64,000 nucleotides of DNA from Nocardioides astragali (GTDB lineage Bacteria; Actinomycetota; Actinomycetes; Propionibacteriales; Nocardioidaceae). Within the stretch, counting starts at the first letter, position 1. Each line of letters starts with the position of its first letter. The stretch covers positions 372,001-436,000 of the forward strand of contig NZ_JAFMZM010000005.1 of NCBI RefSeq assembly GCF_024436375.1. The letters are read 5' to 3'. Shown in pieces: positions 1-9,449 of the stretch. Made by a program: the position numbers and the translations under genes. The notes below the pieces were generated by a model. It was not told the DNA's origin, did not search any database, and worked only from the letters and a program-made list of their open reading frames with translations.

Positions 1-2489
1 TGCTTTTCAAGCTGGGCGAGGACCTCATCACAGACGACGCCCAGGCTCTCGTCGAGCTCGTGAAGAACTCCTATGACGCAGACGCGCAGACGGTCCGTGT
101 CGAGATCGACACCGAGCATTGGTTTGATCGCGAGACCGGCCAAGAACTCGAGGACGGGGAGGCCGGCGCCGCGGGAGCCGTAAGGGGACGACTCAGTGTT
201 CGCGATGACGGCCACGGCATGGATCTCGATGTGATTAGACGCGGCTGGCTCACTGTCTCGAACAGCGGCAAACGAAAGTTCAAGGCCGAAGGTCGTACGA
301 CTCGTCTGGGCCGCACGCCACTTGGGGACAAGGGGCTCGGTCGTCTTGGCGTTCAACGCCTTGGCTCGATCGTTCAGCTCGAGACAGTGCCCGTGTCCGA
401 CGTGGCTCCGACGACGTACAAAGTCTCCATCGACTGGTCGAAGTTCCTTGATGCCGACAGTCTGAGCACGGTCGCCATCCCTGTTGAGACCCAGCCCTAC
501 GCCGATGGTGACGTCAAGCCCGGCACCGAAATCCGGGTGCTGGGACTGAACAGCCTTGACTACTGGGAGGGCAAGGGCGAGCTCGATCTCCAGAAGCAAC
601 TTGCGAGCATCCTCTCGCCGTACGACAACGCGGCCGGCCTCCGTGTTTTCATCAAGATCAACGGCGTGGACGTCGACACCAGGCGTGAGGCGCGGCGCTT
701 GCTTGATGCTGCGCCGACCATCCTGCGGTTTGCATATGCAAACGGCCAGTTGGAGATCGAATCCGCAACCCAGATTGTGTCGCTTCGTGGCCAATCGGCG
801 GACCAAGCTGCGACCTACCGTCGCTTGGTCGTTCCCGATAACGGCTTTGCGTTCGCCACGTGGCTGCTCCGGGAGAAGGCCGCGAAGGCTAAGTCCCTGG
901 GTGCTGAGCTCGGCGACGACAAGTACTTCCTTCGGTTCAGCCGCACCATCGACCTTGCGGACGCAGCGGACTCCCGCCACGAGGTCGGCGATCCTGGGCC
1001 GTTCTCGGGGGAGATCAGCTCGTTCACCTTCGATCGGTCCGAAGACTCCGCTCTCGATACGATGAGCGAGCTGAGGAGCTTCGCAAAGGGAATGTCTGGA
1101 ATCCGGGTCTTTAGGGACGGCTTCGGAATCCGACTCGACGACGATTGGCTCGGCCTGTCTCGGCAGCAGACGACGGCGGCCTCCTACTACGGGCTCCGCC
1201 CGCTCAACTCCGCCGGATACGTGAACCTATCGGCACGTGACAACGTCGCGTTGGAGGAGACATCCAGCCGAGAGGCGTTCAGGGACACACCTGCTTGGCG
1301 GGGCTTCTACGACCTCATGCAGCAAGTGGTGAAGTTCGCTCGGGAAACCCAAGAGTTGGTCCGCCGCAACTGGGTGACCTACGCCAGGGAGCAGCTCACC
1401 CCAACAGCGCTTCCGTCTACGGCGACGCCGCTCGAGATCAGCGACCACATATCGGACCGCGCAGCGCAGGCAGCCGGCGCTAAGGGCCGCGCTGAGGAGG
1501 CCAAAGCGACGCTCAAGGAACTCGATGCGATCGTGGACGGACTGGACACGTCCGCGGCAGGCGCAGGTGAGGCGTTGTGGGTCGACCCTGAACTTCAGGC
1601 GGCGGTCACCCGCGCCAGTAGCGAGATCAGGGCAGCCCAGACAAAGTTGAGCAGCGCACTCGTCGAGGTCGATGGTGTTCTGGACATGATTCGCGACCTT
1701 CAAGGGGCGGCCGAACTGCTCCACGAGAAGATCTCGCTCGCGGACGAGCGTGTATCCGACGCCTGGGAGTCCGTTGCACTCGGTTTGAGCGCCGAGATTC
1801 TCGCTCACGAGGTCGATCACATCGCGGATCGGCTCCGCGGTCGAAGTCACCAGATCCTGGACTATCTCCGCGGCCAGGAACCGGTGGACGTGCGCTCGAT
1901 CGGATACGCCGAGCACGTCCGCGCCTCCTCTGCTGAACTCGCCCGGCAAGTGTCGCGCCTCAACCCCTCGCTGCGATTTCGTCGCGAAACCCGTGGTTTG
2001 CACAAAGTCTCCGACCTTGTCGCGAGCGCCGTTGAGTTTCATCATCCTCGACTCGAATCACGCAAGATCACTCTCGTTGCAGACATTCGCCAGGACTTCA
2101 TGATCCGCATCAACGAGGGCAAGTTCATGCAAATCATCGACAATCTCGTCCGGAATAGCGAGTACTGGGTCAGCCGGGAGGTCGACAGCAAGCGAAGTGA
2201 TCGGGGCGAAATCACGATCACGGTCGACTCCCCATTTGTTCAGGTGCAGGACAATGGTCCGGGCGTTCCGATGAGTGTCGAGGACTCCCTATTCGATCCG
2301 TTCGTGACGACCAAGCCGGCCGCGGTCGGGCGGGGGCTCGGCCTGTTCGTCGTCTCGCAGTTGCTCGATTCCGAGGGAGGGACGGTTGAGCTGGCCGACC
2401 ACCGGAACCATGCGGGTCTGCGTGACCGTTTCGATGTCGATCTCCGGACACTTCTTGTTGATCCCGAGCCCCGGACGGCCGGCCGATGA
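1..2489 (+). CDS. Dual GHKL ATPase / histidine-kinase-like protein (5' partial)
   Basis: The reading frame is open from the left edge of the window (codons in phase with position 3), so the true start lies outside; the GTG at 60 is internal to the first ATPase motif. Two GHKL ATPase domains are visible. The N-terminal one is HSP90/MORC-like, with an ELVKNSYDADA N-box at about 54-86, DDGHGM near 205-222 and a glycine-rich lid near 320-366. The C-terminal one is histidine-kinase-like, with an H-box-like AHEVDH near 1800-1820, NLVRNSE near 2143, DNGPGVP near 2250 and GRGLGLF near 2328. A helical region joins them. The stop overlaps the next start (ATGA), implying coupled translation. Such double-GHKL proteins occur in prokaryotic conflict systems; a role in phage defence or DNA surveillance is inference. 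Confidence 0.8.
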   Translation, partial: LFKLGEDLITDDAQALVELVKNSYDADAQTVRVEIDTEHWFDRETGQELEDGEAGAAGAVRGRLSVRDDGHGMDLDVIRRGWLTVSNSGKRKFKAEGRTTRLGRTPLGDKGLGRLGVQRLGSIVQLETVPVSDVAPTTYKVSIDWSKFLDADSLSTVAIPVETQPYADGDVKPGTEIRVLGLNSLDYWEGKGELDLQKQLASILSPYDNAAGLRVFIKINGVDVDTRREARRLLDAAPTILRFAYANGQLEIESATQIVSLRGQSADQAATYRRLVVPDNGFAFATWLLREKAAKAKSLGAELGDDKYFLRFSRTIDLADAADSRHEVGDPGPFSGEISSFTFDRSEDSALDTMSELRSFAKGMSGIRVFRDGFGIRLDDDWLGLSRQQTTAASYYGLRPLNSAGYVNLSARDNVALEETSSREAFRDTPAWRGFYDLMQQVVKFARETQELVRRNWVTYAREQLTPTALPSTATPLEISDHISDRAAQAAGAKGRAEEAKATLKELDAIVDGLDTSAAGAGEALWVDPELQAAVTRASSEIRAAQTKLSSALVEVDGVLDMIRDLQGAAELLHEKISLADERVSDAWESVALGLSAEILAHEVDHIADRLRGRSHQILDYLRGQEPVDVRSIGYAEHVRASSAELARQVSRLNPSLRFRRETRGLHKVSDLVASAVEFHHPRLESRKITLVADIRQDFMIRINEGKFMQIIDNLVRNSEYWVSREVDSKRSDRGEITITVDSPFVQVQDNGPGVPMSVEDSLFDPFVTTKPAAVGRGLGLFVVSQLLDSEGGTVELADHRNHAGLRDRFDVDLRTLLVDPEPRTAGR

Positions 2490-4339
2490 CTGACGTTCCC
2501 TCGGCTGCGCGGCCGCTCGAAGACGCCGAGGCCCAGACTCCGATTGACGGTCTCGATCCTTCGACCGACGAGGCTCGCAACCGCATCGAGAAGCTCATTT
2601 CGGCACTGGGAGTGGAGGCCGTCATCTGGGTCGATGACATCCACTTTTCGGCAGGCGAGGGCAATGCGGAGGATGTAACTGAGCCGTTGGCTGCCTCGAT
2701 GCCTTTGCAGGCATCTGTCGTTGAGCTGCTCCGGTCGGACGACAGCGGGGCAGGTGCTGCCGAGGTCGATGAGGATGACCCAGCAGCCATCGCTGATTTC
2801 GTGAGGGAGTCCTGGTCAGGGTTTAGCGCTGGACTCCAATCGCGACTGTTGGAGACGGCACGAACGATGCAGCAGGACCTTGCAGAGCACGTTGCTAGCG
2901 AGCAGATCGCCGATGACCTGAGGGCGCAGACGGCTCTCGCGACGGTGTTCGACGGCATCGCCGAGTTCGTTCCCATGTCCATGACGGATTGGACGGCGGG
3001 GTGGCGCGACCTGCTCCATGACGGCCGCAAGTACCTGGTGTTGTTCGACCGCACGTTTACTCGAGAGCAGCCGGGCGCTGATGACAAGGGCGAGGAGTTG
3101 CTCGGCGAGCTTGTCGGGGAGGTGTCGGTCAATGTGTGGGCTGGGCTCCTGACCCGCCACGCGAACGACGAAGCATCCGAACGTGACCTGACGCATTCGT
3201 TGAGACAGAGATTTCCTGCGCACGCTGATCGGCTCATCGCCATCGGCAAGTTTCGTACCAGCTCGTTGCAGCTCCTCCCAGCCGGTCTCCGTGCATTGTT
3301 GCTCGTGCGCGAGTTGGGTGCCTATCGGAAGCTGGTTGGGGAAGCTCTCGATGCCGCGGCACAGGCGGCTGCTTCGGCGTTCTCTGAACTGAGCGACTAC
3401 GCGGTCGTCGAAGCGATCGCGGTAGCGCAGGAGGAGGGAAGTTTTGAACTCGACCATCCGTTGCGGCTCGCTCACCACGCCCACTCCGGCACGCTTGCTG
3501 TATCGCTCCGAGATGACTCGTTCGCTTCTGAGAGCTTGCCAGCACTCCGGGGCGCCTCGGTCGGCGCGTTCCGCAATGCCGAAAGCGATGCTGCTCAGAT
3601 CCGTGCTCTCTTGCGGGCAGACACGTTCGAGGCAGACGAGCATGTGAATCGGCTCGGCCTGCCTGTGGAGATCGGCGACATATTCCGGATGCAGCCGCCT
3701 CCAGGCGGCGAGGCCAAGACCTTCATCCTTCTCGGTCAGGCATGCGACCTGTCGGTGCGATCGAAGGGACTTCGGACGCCGGAGATCAGAACCGTGACTT
3801 TGTCCAGGATCTTGCACGCCGCGGATGGCGGAACGGGCGGGAGCCGTCACGAAATCGGCTACCTTGAGGCCGGAAGCGACCAGCGATGGGCTATCGACCT
3901 GCGTGCGGGCTATGACCTGATGGTCCCAGTGTGCGTTCTCGATGCCACAGTCTTTAATGAGGACGGGCGCAGTGTGATCGCACTGGACTACGTCGAGTCG
4001 CGTCCGATGGCGGCGTCCTGGCTTGCACGGCTGGTGGCGCTCCAGAAGCAGGCTAAGAAGGCGATCGACACCTACGCCAGCTATGAAGGACAGTTGAAGA
4101 AGGTGTCGAGCCGAGACAAGATCCTGGCCTCGGTTGCCGCCGACCTCACTGCGGGCTCGACGGACCCCAAGTCTGGCGTCTCAGTTCAGATCGACTCACA
4201 GGCGAAAACCGTCACTTATGGCCTAGCCAGGGTCGGCCGGCTCCGGTCCGAAATCGCGATGCGGACGGCCGACATGGCGGCTCAGTATCGAAGTAGGCCG
4301 GCGTTTGAACTTGGGTTGGTACGGGAGACGGTTACCTAG
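2486..4339 (+). CDS. Atypical response-receiver protein, partner of the GHKL kinase
   Basis: 617 aa starting in an ATGA overlap with the upstream kinase-like gene. No standard domain is obvious, but the residues of a phospho-receiver fold appear in order: an acidic pair in a beta strand (VIWVDD, residues 46-51), a candidate phosphoacceptor Asp (YLVLFD, D188), Thr after a strand (AGLLT, T223) and Lys after the next (IAIGK, K255). About 130 mostly helical, acidic residues are inserted between the first and third strands. The C-terminal half (about 330-617) resembles nothing I recognise and may be the output domain. Coupling to an H-box-bearing ATPase suggests phosphorelay or allosteric signalling inside a defence-type cassette. 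The receiver assignment is inference from spacing and residues, not from a search. Confidence 0.6.
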   Translation: MTDVPSAARPLEDAEAQTPIDGLDPSTDEARNRIEKLISALGVEAVIWVDDIHFSAGEGNAEDVTEPLAASMPLQASVVELLRSDDSGAGAAEVDEDDPAAIADFVRESWSGFSAGLQSRLLETARTMQQDLAEHVASEQIADDLRAQTALATVFDGIAEFVPMSMTDWTAGWRDLLHDGRKYLVLFDRTFTREQPGADDKGEELLGELVGEVSVNVWAGLLTRHANDEASERDLTHSLRQRFPAHADRLIAIGKFRTSSLQLLPAGLRALLLVRELGAYRKLVGEALDAAAQAAASAFSELSDYAVVEAIAVAQEEGSFELDHPLRLAHHAHSGTLAVSLRDDSFASESLPALRGASVGAFRNAESDAAQIRALLRADTFEADEHVNRLGLPVEIGDIFRMQPPPGGEAKTFILLGQACDLSVRSKGLRTPEIRTVTLSRILHAADGGTGGSRHEIGYLEAGSDQRWAIDLRAGYDLMVPVCVLDATVFNEDGRSVIALDYVESRPMAASWLARLVALQKQAKKAIDTYASYEGQLKKVSSRDKILASVAADLTAGSTDPKSGVSVQIDSQAKTVTYGLARVGRLRSEIAMRTADMAAQYRSRPAFELGLVRETVT

Positions 4340-5688
4340 CGAGCCTTGACGGTCACAAGGATGTGCTCCTTGCTCATCGTGGCACCGCTGTGATTGGTCG
4401 CAGCCATGCGCTTGCGCTTCTGGGGCAGGATCCGGTCGATCACCAGGATCGAGTCATGGCCGTGTAGTGCAAGAAAGTCCTTAGTGATTCGGACCAGCGG
4501 GACAGCCTGCTTGCCTACTCGGCGCTCGCCGAGAGTCCAGAAACTGAAGCCACTGACCCTGAGCGGAGACGTCGCGCGGCCAAGAGCAGCCTCGTAGTCC
4601 CGCGAAAACGCAACTACCTTCTTCAGGAGGTCGGGCCGATTGTCGATCAACGGCAAGAAGTCAGCCAGAGCCGAGGACTTCTCTTCGATCTCAGCCCGGT
4701 CCTTGAGCGCACCAATCTTCGAGCCTCCCAAACTCAACGAGTCGATGCGCGCCGTTGACTCAAGCAGTGTCTCGTCAAATGAACCAACAAGGTCGTTGCG
4801 GGGGATCCACTGAAGCGGGAGATAACTGTGCTGACCGTACGTAACAGTCGTCCCGTTGTCGCCATATGGGGGAGACGACATGATCGCGTCCGCGCTACCT
4901 GGGCCGATAATCTCGCTCAGGATCGATGCGCGCTGAATGTTCACGACAGGCGCAGAAGATCGCGTCGAATCTGGCTGCGCTCGCGCAATCCTTGTCCAAT
5001 GCTCGCCGGCCCGGGTCGAGTTGGTCTTCCCGATCGACTCGAACATGTTAATGGCTTGGGGACGGCGATTCGAGAGATCGGTTGCAGAGTAGCTGTGGAG
5101 TTTGACGGTCGAGGTGCGGGAGTTCGACACCAAGCGAACCGTTTCGGCCATGCATACCCAGAGGAACCGCCGCATCTCTAGGTCGCCATCCGCCTGGATG
5201 GCGGCGCGCAACTTGGACAGCTCTCCGCGAACGATCGGTTGAAACCACTTCTCCACGCCGATGAAGGCATGCTCTTCAACGATCGAGCTCTGGCGGGCAG
5301 CCGCCACGACCCTGGTAACGGCGGCCAATGCGTCCGCAGCACTTGGGGGAGCCGCCTTGACGTGGCTGAGGAGCACCGCCATCGGATTGATGTCGACACC
5401 GTGAAAGTCCAGGCCTCGGTAGATCGACTCGAGCAGCACGGTTCCTGATCCCATGAACGGGTCGTAGACCCTCCTCACCGATGGATCGGCGGTGAGAAGG
5501 TCATCGAGGAGGGCGCCCTGGAGCTCAGGAACCATCATGGCCGGGTACTGGAAGAAGGCATGGCCCCCGCCGCGGCGCGGCGAGTCGGCGAAGTCCCAGT
5601 AACCCGGGCACCCAGTTTCGCGCTCGCGAATGAGTCGTTCGAGAGTTTCGGCGGCGGTGGGGGTCGCTGCCCGGGCGACAGACGACAT
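4336..5688 (-). CDS. DNA amino-methyltransferase (N4-cytosine/N6-adenine type)
   Basis: 450 aa. The AdoMet-binding motif I is DPFMGSGT (residues 76-83), followed by an acidic GVDIN strand end. Catalytic motif IV is SSPPY (271-275). Motif I precedes IV by about 190 residues, leaving room for a target-recognition region between them (alpha-like order). SPPY is commoner in N4-cytosine enzymes, but N6-adenine cannot be excluded. The start has GAGAGGGACC just upstream. The gene converges on the receiver-like gene with a 4-base overlap of the 3' ends. No cognate restriction endonuclease is visible, so it is either the modification arm of the left-edge cassette, whose remaining genes may lie outside the window, or an orphan. 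Confidence 0.85.
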   Translation of the reverse strand: MSSVARAATPTAAETLERLIRERETGCPGYWDFADSPRRGGGHAFFQYPAMMVPELQGALLDDLLTADPSVRRVYDPFMGSGTVLLESIYRGLDFHGVDINPMAVLLSHVKAAPPSAADALAAVTRVVAAARQSSIVEEHAFIGVEKWFQPIVRGELSKLRAAIQADGDLEMRRFLWVCMAETVRLVSNSRTSTVKLHSYSATDLSNRRPQAINMFESIGKTNSTRAGEHWTRIARAQPDSTRSSAPVVNIQRASILSEIIGPGSADAIMSSPPYGDNGTTVTYGQHSYLPLQWIPRNDLVGSFDETLLESTARIDSLSLGGSKIGALKDRAEIEEKSSALADFLPLIDNRPDLLKKVVAFSRDYEAALGRATSPLRVSGFSFWTLGERRVGKQAVPLVRITKDFLALHGHDSILVIDRILPQKRKRMAATNHSGATMSKEHILVTVKAR

Positions 5689-5879
5689 ACGGTCCCTCTC
5701 GACTAGATCGGTCGGAGTCTATCTACTCGACTACCTCCGATGTGCGCCATCAGCCGCAGGCGCGCCGGGCGTGGTCCCTACGCTCCGGCCTTGGCGTGTT
5801 ACCCGAACCAGCGCCTCGACCTCCACTCGGAGCAGGTCGAGCCTGAAGCGTCCGCGGATGTCGGTGCCCGACGACACGA

Positions 5880-6110
5880 GGGCTCGGATTGGGCTCTCTT
5901 TGATTCGCAGAGGCCCGCAACCGTGCACCGAAGCGCTCAGGCTCAACAAGCAGTATCGGCGCAGGCCAGGGCGCATTTCGTCTGCTGAGCGCAGTCGATC
6001 GCAACGGATCGCACTTACGCACAGGCCATGAACTTGTTTCCGATGACGCATCACGTCGAATGCGTCGCTTTGCTCACCGGAACCGGTCCTGACCTGCGGT
6101 AATGCGATTC
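5880..6110 (+). repeat. Dispersed repeat, copy A
   Basis: Starts with GGGCTCGGATTGGGCTC and CTTTGATTCGCA. Its centre carries GGATCGCACT, and later comes a TTTCCGATGACGCATCACG block, ending near GACCTGCGG. The same succession of blocks, with similar spacing and many substitutions, recurs at 6307 and 52405 in the same orientation. All three copies lack a convincing reading frame. Confidence 0.65.
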
Positions 6111-6140
6111 CCGCGGAGCAGGTCGAGAGCCGAAGTCTGG

Positions 6141-6182
6141 CCTTAAGGCTCACTTTGAGGCCCTTATGGCTCGCTTTGAGGC
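6141..6182 (+). repeat. Two tandem 21-bp units
   Basis: CCTTAAGGCTCACTTTGAGGC is followed directly by the same unit with two substitutions (A to T and A to G). It lies between dispersed-repeat copies A and B. Function unknown. Confidence 0.75.
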
Positions 6183-6306
6183 CGCGGAGCGGGCGCTCTA
6201 CCCAGGGGCCGCTATCCAGCCTCCTGGGGGAGTGCAGTCGCGGCGGAATGCCCCAGCTGGATGGCTGTCCAAGCTGCTCCTACACCTCTGCGCCAGACCT
6301 CGATAA

Positions 6307-6528
6307 GGGCTTGCTTTGATTCGCAAACGCGCGCAACACGGGTCCTAGGCCAGCTATCCACGAGACCGGCATCGGCGCAGGTCAAAGACCGGTTGCGCCT
6401 CAAGAACTCAGTCGACCGCAAAGGATTGCGTTCGTGCTCAGCGTCCGACACCCGTTCCCGATGACCAGCCATCTGCGTTGCGTGGCCCTGCTGGAGAGAA
6501 CCGGCCTTGACCTGCGGGAACGTGATTC
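6307..6528 (+). repeat. Dispersed repeat, copy B
   Basis: Shares GCTTTGATTCGCAA near its start, CCGCAAAGGATTGCG and GCTCAGCGTCCG in the middle, TTCCCGATGAC near 6455 and a GACCTGCGG block near its end with copy A. It is the most diverged of the three at its 5' end. Confidence 0.6.
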
Positions 6529-7118
6529 GGTGCGAAGTCGCTGACCTCTGCGAACCCGCCTTTTGGCGCACCTTGGGCTCGCCATTGGCGCAAGGCCAGC
6601 TTTTGTGATGCTGCTCGGACCCCGTACCGCCCGGCGTGTTGGAGACCATCTGTCGGCGATCGATAGCGTTTCGCGATCCGGGTATCGGGCAACGGTGACG
6701 CAGATCCTTCCAGGAATGCGGCTTGGGCTTGACCGACAGGTCATCGTTGATCGTGGAGGCGAGTCTCTCGCCGAAATTGTGTCGACCATGATTGGCTACG
6801 TCGTGCCGAGGCTCGACCTCGCTGCCGTCGTTAAGGAATTACGGCGGCTCGGCCCGGCTGGAGGGGTCGACCACCTGGCGCCTGACAGTGTCGTCGGTCG
6901 TGGATCTCACATATTCACGTCAGGACATCACCCTCCCTTTCGCAGTGAACTGGCCATGCGCTGACTGAGCCCAGTCTTTGGTGACGAGGGTGAGCATGCG
7001 CGGCTCTTGCAGCGTTCAAGTCGCATCGTGGCGGCCAAATTGTCTGAACGCCAGTGCGGTGGGTGACGCAGGAGTGCTATGGATCAGTCCACCCGCGCGG
7101 CGGCGGCAAGGAGGCAGA

Positions 7119-8315
7119 ATGGATTCGACGGGTGTACCGGCGAGCGTGTGGCTGCTGACCGTGCTCTTGCTGACCGTCATGGTGGCAGTCGACCTCGGTC
7201 TGCACGTGCGCCGGCCGCATTGCCCGACGCTGCGCGAGTCAGCGATCTGGTCGGCGGGCTACGTGGGGATCGCCTTGGTGTTTGGGCTGGCGGTCCTGGC
7301 CTACGCCGGCCCCGCGTCCGCCGCTGCGTTCTACGCCGGGTACGTGACCGAGAAGGCGCTGTCGGTGGACAACCTGTTCGTCTTCCTCGTCATCGTCGCC
7401 GCGTTCCGTGTACCTCGCGAGCACCAGCAGAAGGTGCTGCTCTACGGCGTGGTCCTGGCGCTCGTCGTTCGGACGGGCTTCATCTTCCTCGGCGTCGCGC
7501 TCATCGAGAGGTTCTCATGGACGTTCTACGTCTTCGGGCTCGCTCTGTTGTTGACCGCAGGCAAGTCACTGCGCCCTCCGGCCAAGACAAGCAGTAGCAG
7601 GCCAGACGCGGCGACGCACACACCCCGGACCGCGCGCTGGGCGCGTCGTCTGCTGCCCGACATGGCCGAGTACGACGGAGAGCGACTCGTCACCCGGCGC
7701 TTGGGCAGGTGGCAGGTCACCCCGCTGCTCGCGGTGCTGGTGGCCATCGGCGCCACCGACCTGCTGTTCGCGCTCGACTCCATCCCGGCGATCTTCGGGC
7801 TGACCCAGAACGTCTACATCGTCTTCACCGCCACCGCCTTCTCCCTGCTCGGACTGCGACAGCTCTACTTCCTCCTCGACGGCCTGCTGGAGCGTCTGGC
7901 GTACCTCGCGTACGGGTTGGCGGCCATCCTCGGGTTCATCGGCATCAAGCTGATGCTGCACGCCCTGCACGAGAACACCGTGCCCTTCATCAACGACGGT
8001 CAACCCGTGCCGGTCCACGAGGTCGGTACCGGGACGTCACTGCTGGTCATCCTCGGCATCCTGACCGTGACGGTGGTCGCGTCGCTGACCAGCCGGCGGG
8101 CGCGCTCGTTGGGAGCGCTCGCCACAGCCGAACGCCAAGTCCGCGCCTACCTGGACCCCGCGTACACCAAGGACCCGGCCGAACGAGAACGACTCCTCGA
8201 ACAGATCCGCGCTCAAGCGGGCATCGTGCGGAGCACGCCGAGCGGTGCTCGTGCCCTGGACCGAGCCAGTGACGAGTTGCATGCCGTCCTCTCGGACACG
8301 GTGTCGCGGCCATAG
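7119..8315 (+). CDS. TerC/Alx family integral membrane protein
   Basis: 398 aa from the ATG at 7119, chosen because AAGGAGGC lies just upstream; the frame extends further 5' without conserved sequence. At least seven hydrophobic segments alternate with loops. The two TerC signatures are present: LSVDNLF after the second or third membrane segment and TDLLFALDSIPA in the second half, both carrying the membrane Asp residues typical of the family. TerC/Alx proteins are linked to metal ion (often manganese) export and tellurite or pH stress; the substrate here is unknown. The hydrophilic C-terminal 80 residues are probably cytoplasmic. It is the first gene of the stress island and stands alone, with a gene on the opposite strand next. 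Confidence 0.88.
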   Translation: MDSTGVPASVWLLTVLLLTVMVAVDLGLHVRRPHCPTLRESAIWSAGYVGIALVFGLAVLAYAGPASAAAFYAGYVTEKALSVDNLFVFLVIVAAFRVPREHQQKVLLYGVVLALVVRTGFIFLGVALIERFSWTFYVFGLALLLTAGKSLRPPAKTSSSRPDAATHTPRTARWARRLLPDMAEYDGERLVTRRLGRWQVTPLLAVLVAIGATDLLFALDSIPAIFGLTQNVYIVFTATAFSLLGLRQLYFLLDGLLERLAYLAYGLAAILGFIGIKLMLHALHENTVPFINDGQPVPVHEVGTGTSLLVILGILTVTVVASLTSRRARSLGALATAERQVRAYLDPAYTKDPAERERLLEQIRAQAGIVRSTPSGARALDRASDELHAVLSDTVSRP

Positions 8316-8451
8316 CGCGTCGCAGCGCACCCACCGCGCAGCGCACGCCCCTCGAAGCACTGCGAGCACGCGCACCACGTGCCCCGTCGCGCTTGCGGTA
8401 TGGCACACGGACGCATGTGCCGGCCGTCCGGACATCGCGCCGCGGTGACGG

Positions 8452-9387
8452 TCAGGTCGTGGCGGGGGAGGGCTGCATGACGCGATCCCACTCACCGAGC
8501 GTGGCCGCCGCGGAAGCGGCGTCGGTGAAGAATTCCACCAGCATCCGGTGCGGGTCTGGTGCGCTGCGCACGGACTCGTAGGGCAGCACGAACTCAGAGA
8601 GGCGAGGGTCGTAGTGCCCACCGGCGACGGTCGCCCGGTCGAAGCCGGGAGGCTCGGGGTAGGCGTAGGCGTAGAACACGCCGCCATCGTCGCCGCCGGG
8701 CCAGTAGCCGCAGCTGCTGAGCTGGTGGCTGTACGCCTCCCGCATCACCCAGTCCGGGCAGTTCGGGACGCCTCCGGGATGGGCGGGCGCCGGGCGCCCA
8801 GAGAACCTGGTTTGCGCGAGGTCGAACGAGCCCCAGAAGAAGTGAACCGGGCTGTTCTTCCCCTTGAACCCAGCTGAGACGTCATGCAAGGCCCGGTGGG
8901 TGTGAACGAAAGCGGTCCACAGGTCGACCGCGTACGCCGCGTCGTACTCGCCGGGCGCGGTGTCGTCCGGGAACGGGATCGCCACCTGCACCTCCACGGG
9001 CCTGGGGATGATCCGCACCTCAATCCCGAGGCGTGTCAGGGTGTGCATGAGCTCGGCGTAGAAGTCGGCCACCGATCGCGGATACAAGTCGACGTCGGCT
9101 TGTTCGCCGGTCACGGTCTCGACGAGAAGCTGCTGGGCACGGAAGTCGAAGGTGAGCTCGAACGGCAGCACGGGGTGCTGTATCAACGAGGTGGTCAGCC
9201 CCCGCGCCGACACGTACAGCGGGACGTGCCACCAGTGGTTGAGCGCTGAGCCGGTGGACATCCGGATCTTGCCGACGATCTGCGTCCACATGTGAAGGCT
9301 GCGCATGGTGCCGCGCCCGTCGGCGTTCGCTAGGTCGGGCCAGGCAACGGTGCGCTGTTCAACGAGGGACACGTCGTCCAGTCTCAT
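8452..9387 (-). CDS. DUF5996 family protein
   Basis: 311 aa. Matches my memory of the DUF5996 family along its length: WTQIVGKIR near the N terminus, NHWWHVPLYVSARGL, SPVHFFWGSFDLA and the FSGRPAPAHPGG region, followed by YSHQLSSCGYWPGG and YAYPEP. Biochemical function is not known. No signal peptide or membrane segment. The ATG at 9387 is used; a GTG at 9372 is possible. A copy of the island-wide 19-bp motif sits only 18 bases upstream, unusually close, so the start or the promoter geometry may differ from that drawn. Confidence 0.8.
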   Translation of the reverse strand: MRLDDVSLVEQRTVAWPDLANADGRGTMRSLHMWTQIVGKIRMSTGSALNHWWHVPLYVSARGLTTSLIQHPVLPFELTFDFRAQQLLVETVTGEQADVDLYPRSVADFYAELMHTLTRLGIEVRIIPRPVEVQVAIPFPDDTAPGEYDAAYAVDLWTAFVHTHRALHDVSAGFKGKNSPVHFFWGSFDLAQTRFSGRPAPAHPGGVPNCPDWVMREAYSHQLSSCGYWPGGDDGGVFYAYAYPEPPGFDRATVAGGHYDPRLSEFVLPYESVRSAPDPHRMLVEFFTDAASAAATLGEWDRVMQPSPATT

Positions 9388-9405
9388 CAACGCGCACGCG
9401 ACCCG

Positions 9406-9424
9406 GCATCGGCCACATGACTGC
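9406..9424 (-). promoter_or_regulatory. Island regulon motif, site 1 (upstream of DUF5996 gene)
   Basis: Read on the minus strand: GCAGTC, ATGTGG, CCGATGC. Perfect match to the consensus GCAGTC-N6-CCGA(T/C)GC and oriented towards the gene. Confidence 0.65.
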
Positions 9425-9449
9425 ACCCGGGGACACCGCTGTCCCCTTC

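Larger units (their letters stand above)
5689..7118. other. Gene-poor region at left end of the island
   Basis: About 1.4 kb with no reading frame I can support. It holds two degenerate copies of a dispersed repeat, a short tandem repeat between them, and the TerC leader at its right end. A 133-codon frame at 6563-6964 contains a short amphipathic stretch near 6720-6860 (VVPRLDLAAVVKEL) that could be a decayed gene remnant, but no family is recognisable. Confidence 0.6.

Noticed and set aside
6563..6964. 133-codon plus frame
   Set aside because: No ribosome site or recognisable domain apart from a short amphipathic stretch; treated as possible remnant only.
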